The notes below the pieces were generated by a model, which did no database searches, was not told where the DNA came from, and saw nothing but the letters and a program-made list of their open reading frames with translations. This document shows, in pieces, positions 58,425-64,000 of a DNA stretch of 64,000 nucleotides; position 1 is the first letter of the stretch; each line of letters starts with the position of its first letter. Both the position numbers and the translations under genes were made by a program. The DNA comes from Lentinula raphanica (Eukaryota > Basidiomycota > Agaricomycetes > Agaricales > Omphalotaceae). The stretch spans positions 744,001 to 808,000 of the forward strand of contig JANVFP010000018.1 in assembly GCA_027919835.1 (NCBI GenBank), in the 5' to 3' direction.

Positions 58425-59014
58425 ATTTTAAGTCAGTTATTCTTCTATATATGTAGGCTATTCTAATTGGTACTGTAGTTCTTGATGGAAGAGTTGCTAT
58501 TAGAAATGAAAAGCACTAATGTTCCGTGAACTGAATTTCGAGGATTCGTCAAGAGAGTGACCGGATCCCTTTTCAGTTTCGGAACCTAGCCCTCACTGTG
58601 TGCCTCTTTGGCTGCAGATTTCAGGGACAGTGTTCATCGTCATGATCGTGTCTCTCAATTTCTGTCGCCGTGTCTTGATTCTTGTAACTGTCTCGAGCTA
58701 TCTGTGTTCTTCATGCTTGGGCCCAACATGAACAGCGACGAGTCTGGGGGGAAAACAAAGTTCTTTTAGGTTAACCTTTGTGTAGGTACAGTGATATTTT
58801 GCCCCGAAAGTATAACAGTATGGTATACAAATCTCAAAATCTAGGAGATGACGCTTGCTGAACCATGGTCTCACGCTGGTCATACCCTGTCAGAAGTCAG
58901 ACCTCCTCCAGCTTGGTATAAGAACATGGGGGCTGACAGTCATGGATCCCTCAAACATCGTCCTTGCTCGGCCCACCATCAGCTAGTCCCCAGAGACACC
59001 CAGAATTTTGCCCC
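58425..59014. other. Intergenic, no gene seen
   Basis: About 590 bp with only short frames. Probably the 3' end of the phosphodiesterase gene and promoter of the next gene. Confidence 0.45.
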
Positions 59015-59266
59015 ATGCAAATCAAGTTCATCTCGCTCGTCACCATTTCGACACTGACCGTCGTCGCCTCCGCTACCCCTTTCCCTGAACCCCGGGGTAA
59101 CCTAGACACTGCCCTTTGGGGCTCAGCCAACTCGAGGAACTCCTGGAGCAAGTCCAATTCCTATCGATATTCCAGTGGATCCAACTCTGCGTTGAAGAAA
59201 TGCCCTGAGGGAGACACTGAATGGTACGCAGAACCTTTTTGCAATTATTGGCACGACTCGAGATAA
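59015..59266 (+). CDS. Small secreted protein, Ser/Asn-rich
   Basis: An 83-residue ORF: signal peptide MQIKFISLVTISTLTVVASA (likely cut before TPFPEP), then NSRNSWSKSNSYRYSSGSNS and a C-terminus with two cysteines (KKCPEGDTEW...FCNYWHDSR). Alternatively a donor at gtacgcag (59224) and acceptor tctag (59294) would add an Arg/Cys-rich end. It lacks the eight-cysteine hydrophobin pattern. No family recognised. Confidence 0.5.
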   Translation: MQIKFISLVTISTLTVVASATPFPEPRGNLDTALWGSANSRNSWSKSNSYRYSSGSNSALKKCPEGDTEWYAEPFCNYWHDSR

Positions 59267-59843
59267 ACGAACTCATGATTGTTTTAAAATTCTAGTCGTA
59301 GCAAGGCGTTGTGTCGACGCCGACGATCGTCTTGGTATACGTGTCGCCGGCCCCTGACTCCTCACTCTTGAGCAATAGCATACATATACTACGATCTCGG
59401 AGTCGCAGTTGGAGGCGAGAGGGTCTCGCCCGGTATCGTTTACAATACGAGATTTCAGGCAGTGGTGACGGAAAGACGGATATTTGGAGATGCTGAACCA
59501 GGATAACCGGCGTTGTAACGCGTGCCACTTGTGCATGGAGGACTTTCATCTCATCAAATCTGGAAGGTTCACGAAAGTCTGGAGGCCAGGTTCCAGTCGA
59601 ACGAGCTTTGGGAGGCTTTGGGTCACAGGGAAACACAGGTGAAGCGGAGCATAGCTCTAAGGAGATAAAATCAGGTCTAGAGCTTTGCGGTCTAACCTCA
59701 GGGGTCTACATTCTCACGAGTCACAACTGCATTTTCGACGGTGATGGCGATTTGTTAGAGGTTGTTATACAAACGGACAGTATTGTACCCTATCCAATGT
59801 ATACTAGTTCCGAAACGTGCGCAAACCCCCATTTCCCCTTCCT
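59267..59843. other. Intergenic, no gene seen
   Basis: About 580 bp between the small secreted gene and the stop of the duplicated-exon gene. Short frames only. Confidence 0.45.
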
Positions 59844-60917
59844 TCAGTCAGTGGGCTCTAAGTCTGACGAGGTGACATGAACCCACTCGTCATCATCTGG
59901 TTTCTCAACTTTTAGCTTTGGATTCTTGATGAGGACCATCTTTCCTTCCTCATTCTCGTCAAACACCATTTCGCTGTCCTAAAGGGAGGTTGAAAAATTC
60001 ATCAGCGCAAATCAACCTTCGTGTTATTTTGCATATCCACTGGATAGATGGGATCGAGCTCACCTCTTTCCCAATTGTTACACTATCTTGAACATTCCGA
60101 AAGCCAAAGCCAGGCTTGAACACTTTACTGGACAACATCGCGAAAAGCTTTTTGGAAGGTTCACTGTCGGACCCCAATACACTGATAGGACCAAGGCGAT
60201 CGGAATACGCCGCATTTTCGTTGGGATAAACAAAACCGTCTGCGAATCCGAAAGCCTTGTCTTGTCGTATGTTGGAATCGCCCAACTCCACGAGTTCGAA
60301 CTTCTCTGGAAAGCCCCAATTCTTCCCTTTTCGCGACTCTGCAACAAAATGTACCCCGATCTTGACACACTCAATATCCCTAGCAGTCCATTCGCGTTTC
60401 GAACTGAAATAGAGTTTTTCTGTTGACTCGGAGGGTCGCATGGCATCGGTGACATGACCCTAATGTGGACTTCAGTTAATACTAGGCGCTTTTCGGGAAT
60501 TCGAAGATAGAAGGTGCGTACTGCAGATCCTTGAACAGGCTTGTAGAGTTTTTCTGACGACGTTGACTTCTTGCAGGTGTTGGCATCGGTGACACTGTGA
60601 TCCTAATGTGGACTTTGGTTAATGCTATGTAGGCGCTTTTCGGGAATTCGAAGGTGATAGATGATACGTACTCCACGGAAAAACTTTACAAGCCCGTTCA
60701 AATATCTGCACTCGGAATTGTTAGCATCGGTGACATGACCCTAATGCAGTGAACAGTCAGTGCTGGTAACTACTAGACACTTCTCGGCGGGAAATTGAAG
60801 AACTTATGGCAGGGTACATACTGCAGATCCTTGAACAGGCTGACCAACAGGTATAGCCCAAGTCGAGACCATCAAAAGACTCAGGCCGAGGAAAAGGTTC
60901 ATGAATTTAGAGCGCAT
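59844..60917 (-). CDS. Secreted protein with tandemly duplicated exons (copy A of a gene pair)
   Basis: Exon 1 is a signal peptide (MRSKFMNLFLGLSLLMVSTW), then AIPVGQPVQGSA. Exons 2-4 each begin after 'cacattag' or its equivalent with a short form of G/D-H-(S)-V-T-D-A: GHVTDANNSECRYLNGLVKF (23 codons), DHSVTDANTCKKSTSSEKLY then KPVQGSA (27 codons), and GHVTDAMRPSESTEKLYFSS leading into the main domain. That domain includes CVKIGVHFVAESRKGKNWGF, KAFGFADGFVYPNENAAY and DSVTIGKE. Exon 5 gives DSEMVFDENEEGKMVLIKNP and a TGA. All these junctions are phase 0 and the flanking introns are themselves copies. Unknown function. Its relative lies at 62312-62984. Confidence 0.65.
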
Positions 60918-62311
60918 GTCGATAGCTGTGAAAAGATATTTGATGGTCTATCATCAGCCTTCAGGTGTGACGCAGAACCAAGGTTGTTCACTCACGCGGT
61001 GCGGTTAATGGCGAGCAGATAGTAGTTTGTCGGAAAAATATTCGATACGGATCGGAAACAAGAAAGAAACAAGTTGGAGTTGAGACTTGAGACTTGAGTA
61101 CAGAGTCCTTGACCAGCAAGGACGTGTTGAAGGTAACGGCGGTGATACTAGCTGTACTGCAGATGAGGGGATTGTCAGTCTGATATCGAACTCAACTTAT
61201 ACCCGAGTCACTGTGGATCAATGTCAGTCATCCACTGAGGTTATCCATCGGTATGATGGTGGAGTCCATACGGCAATTGAAAACAGGCAAAAACTCACGC
61301 TTGCCACATGAATGATGAGGCTGACCAGGGCTGACCCTCTGAATTGACAGAAAAAAATTTTTTTTTCTGAAAACAACGCATCCGATGATGATCAATCTGC
61401 CCAGTGCTACCGTCAACCTCAGTCACGCCGCAACTGCACATGTTCAAGACGGTAGTTTCAACTTTGTTTTGCAATCTAATCTTGTGAGGGAAGTTGCTCT
61501 GAACCTCTCTGAATTGAAGATCACTTACAGCCGGGGGTTTCAGTGCTATCCAGTTTTTTCCCTACTTCAGTCCCTATCATGATTCATTGGTTGCCAGGCG
61601 GTGGTGATTAACTGCGATAAGTCACTGTACATCTAGGCTGTGAGGCATTTCAGAGAGTTGGCAAGCTCGGTAGTATCCGCCGCCAGAGGATGATATCGGT
61701 TATCTACTGTGAATCATACATTCAGTAAAAAATCTTCATTCGGCGAGCTGATCCATTACTGATAATGTCAATATGTAGAAGAGAGGAGGGATTTTCATAT
61801 CTTGACATGTGGAGACGACCAGATGAGCACTGCAGTACTGATGAGCATAGGACAGAATCCAGATTAGAACGCACCATGCGGTGATCATAATCTTTCCGAC
61901 CACTGCATTGACCCAGTACTGACCAGTACATCCAGCTCTGGTCGACCTTCCTCCTAATGGTGAGGATAGGCGATGACTCTGCTTGCTTCTGCTCGTTACG
62001 AGTCATGGAGCCGGGTGTTGTAGTTGCCCGGTAAGTAACATACTGTAGATTAAATTCCAAACCGTTGACGACGCTAGATGAATGGAACAGGTTATCAACT
62101 CACCGTAGAGGAGGGATTTTCTGCAAGTTGTCTTGGCATCTGGAGTCAATCCCGTCGACCGTCGACATCTCATTCAACGCCGATGGGCCATGGCGCTTTC
62201 CAACTCAGAGGATGTGGTACGATCGGGCTGTAGTATTCGAGAACTTTGTCGAACAGTATAATACTCGAATGCGAGCCCGTCTTCCCTCTAGTACTACCTT
62301 CAGTTGTACTC
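60918..62311. other. Duplicated upstream region
   Basis: 1.4 kb without a convincing gene. Segments such as 'gagtccttgaccagcaagga', 'ggagggattttctg' and 'agttgtcttggcat' recur at 63180-63610, marking the outer parts of the tandem duplication. An A/T run with ttttttttt at about 61360 is present. ORFs at 61087 and 62065 are poor and run against the duplicated promoter. Confidence 0.5.
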
Positions 62312-62984
62312 TCACACTGTCTTGACCAAACTCTGCTCGTGCTCCTGATCTGCTATCTCTGCCTTTGGTTTTGGGACAACCTTGTACTCTCCTTTTTCGT
62401 TCTTGCTAAACATCTTGTCGCTGTCCTGAACAGTAAAGGGAGGATTGAAGGAGAGATGGGGTGGATTTATTAGACCTGGCATGTCGGATCCCAATAAATG
62501 GAATCAAGCTCACCTTCGTCCCAATTTCTACTTTATCATCAATCACCAAGGCTGTCATCTTGAGTTGGATTTTCGAAGGATCATCAGACCAGTAAAATTC
62601 GAACGTTGCCATGGTCATAAACTTCGACCCTTCAACGTGCAAAATCATGTGGCTGCAAAAAGGAGAATCTGTGTTCTTGCGCTGATGAGGCTCAGAGTGT
62701 GGCGGATCGCGTAGTTCAAGTTTGTACTCTTTAGATACAACCTCTTGCATTCCTGCCGTAAGACACCCGATCTGCTCAGGAGACTCCAAATTGGCACTCA
62801 GGTTTGGAATGTAGAGCGTTACCGGTTTAGACTGATGCAAATGGGCCAGTAAGCATTTTCCAAATTATTGAGGGTGTAATCAAGCACGTACAGCTTGAAT
62901 CGGTTCATGAGGCATAGCCCAAGTTGAGGCCATCAAAAGACTTGGGCCAAGGAGAAGCAGGTTCGTGTATTTGGACCAGTACAT
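62312..62984 (-). CDS. Secreted protein (copy B of the gene pair)
   Basis: Three exons. The signal peptide exon MYWSKYTNLLLLGPSLLMAS, TWAMPHEPIQA joins in phase 0 to SKPVTLYIPNLSANLESPEQ, then CLTAGMQEVVSKEYKLEL, CSHMILHVEGSKFMTMATFE, FYWSDDPSKIQLKMTALVID and DKVEIGTK. The last exon, DSDKMFSKNEKGEYKVVPKP and a short tail, ends at 62312. The last exon matches copy A (DSEMVFDENEEGKMVLIKNP) at the same phase. Copy B lacks the extra V-T-D-A exons of copy A. No known domain; an extracellular role is inferred from the signal peptide. Confidence 0.68.
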
Positions 62985-64000
62985 GTCGATATGGAATGAA
63001 TTGAAGCTGCGAGGATATTTAATCAGAGTAAACACCAGTTTCAGGCTGTTCACTTACACAAGAGTAAGTCGTTGGAAAACGCGCGATAGGATGAACAGTT
63101 GGATGTGCGGTGAAAGGAGGATTTGACAGAGAAGACGAAAAGGATACAGGTTAGAGTTGAACGTTGAATCTCGAGTACGGAGTCCTTGGCCAGCAAGGAC
63201 GTTTTGATACTTGAAGGTGGTAGTTGCGCTGCAAGTGGGGATTTTCAGGAAGAATCGAGCTCAGCTTATGAGGAATCGTACATCATTTCCCGACAAGAAA
63301 CTCACGCTCGTATGGCCCTTGAATTGATTGGACCATGATTTCCGATTGGTCCTTCGGCTGAGCACTGGATGAGCAGCTGCATAGAACGCATCGATGCGGT
63401 GATGTGATCATAATCATATCCGATAACGATGAGTTGTAGTGAAGTACTGACCAGTGACCCATAATACGCTGGCTCTGTGATAGACCTTTTAGGCTGAGGA
63501 CAAGCCTGACTTGAAACTTTGCTCGAGGCTATGGAGGATGTTCATTGTTCAACATTGAACAAGCTTGAGTTTACGTAAGCTGATGGAGGGATTTTCTGTG
63601 AGTTGTCTTGGCATGATGCATCTGTCGCCTCCGAACCTTTCCGAACTCAAGGGTGTACTATGGGAAGCCAAGGGTTCCCACGCCCGACCTTTTTTGACCG
63701 ATTATTTCCGTTCTGACCTTTTTGACCGATTTTGACCGATTTTAGCACGTGATACAGTCAGTCATTTTACCAGTGCAATCTCTTCTGTTTTTACTAGGGG
63801 AACTCAAGGAATTCAAGACCCTAGAGGCCAGTAGGCTATAGTATGATTTACCTCGAGTGCTTCAAGCTTATATTGCTTGAAGCAAAACACTAATCCTCAA
63901 AACAGTCTATACTAGGCTGTAGACTTAGTAATGAGCAATTTGTCATATTAGGCGCGCGCGCAAGCGCGCGCGAAAATTTGAATTCAAGCTCGCTTGACAC
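62985..64000. other. Promoter duplicate and repeat-rich right edge
   Basis: It contains the upstream region of copy B. Then three imperfect copies of 'tttttgaccgatt' lie around 63688-63742, followed by a near-perfect GC palindrome, GCGCGCGCGCAAGCGCGCGC, at about 63951-63972, next to AT-rich DNA. No gene. The palindrome may be the end of a transposable element that continues beyond the window. Confidence 0.5.

Overview
The window is nuclear DNA of a mushroom-type basidiomycete fungus (Agaricomycetes is the best guess). Genes are dense and sit on both strands. They are broken by many 45-70 bp GT-AG introns, including very small exons, and several proteins belong to families I know mainly from Basidiomycota (DUF6699-type, an F-box family, a multi-pass membrane family). 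I rebuilt gene models by hand from splice sites and reading-frame continuity, so exon edges are inferences.

1-12.1 kb: the 3' end of an unknown gene, a hypervirulence-associated (HVA1/DUF2945) TUDOR protein, an ECM15/MTH1187-type thiamine-binding protein, an F-box protein, a prenylcysteine oxidase, a HIT protein, a multi-pass membrane protein and a Mep/Amt ammonium transporter. 12.2-15.35 kb: a gene-free repeat block. It holds a 45-bp minisatellite whose core copies the conserved centre of U6 snRNA, AT-rich ~175-bp repeats split by a ~0.9-kb insertion, and a U6 snRNA gene on the minus strand. 16.4-33 kb: glycogen phosphorylase, the RNA-granule protein Scd6/LSM14, a cytochrome-b5 front-end desaturase, a large tricalbin-like SMP/C2 protein and the mitochondrial fusion carrier Ugo1.

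33-46.5 kb: a 149-bp fold-back element, a C2H2 protein, a cyclophilin, a tandem family of tiny two-exon secreted peptides (two intact, one decayed), a Nudix CoA-diphosphatase-like protein with a membrane tail and a SET protein. A 2.1-kb stretch without a supported gene follows. 46.5-58.5 kb: a small four-exon gene, lipoate-pathway octanoyltransferase LIP2, an NAD(P)-binding protein, a DUF6699-like protein, NPL4 (Cdc48 cofactor), a bZIP regulator of the cys-3/MetR type with upstream ORFs, COX19 and a secreted glycerophosphodiesterase. 59-64 kb: small secreted proteins, including a ~2.1-kb tandem duplication carrying two related secreted-protein genes, one with serially duplicated exons.

This is a chromosomal housekeeping neighbourhood rather than a pathway cluster. 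The mitochondrial genes (UGO1, LIP2, COX19) are not obviously co-regulated. The novelty lies in the U6-derived satellite, the small peptide family and the duplicated-exon secreted gene.
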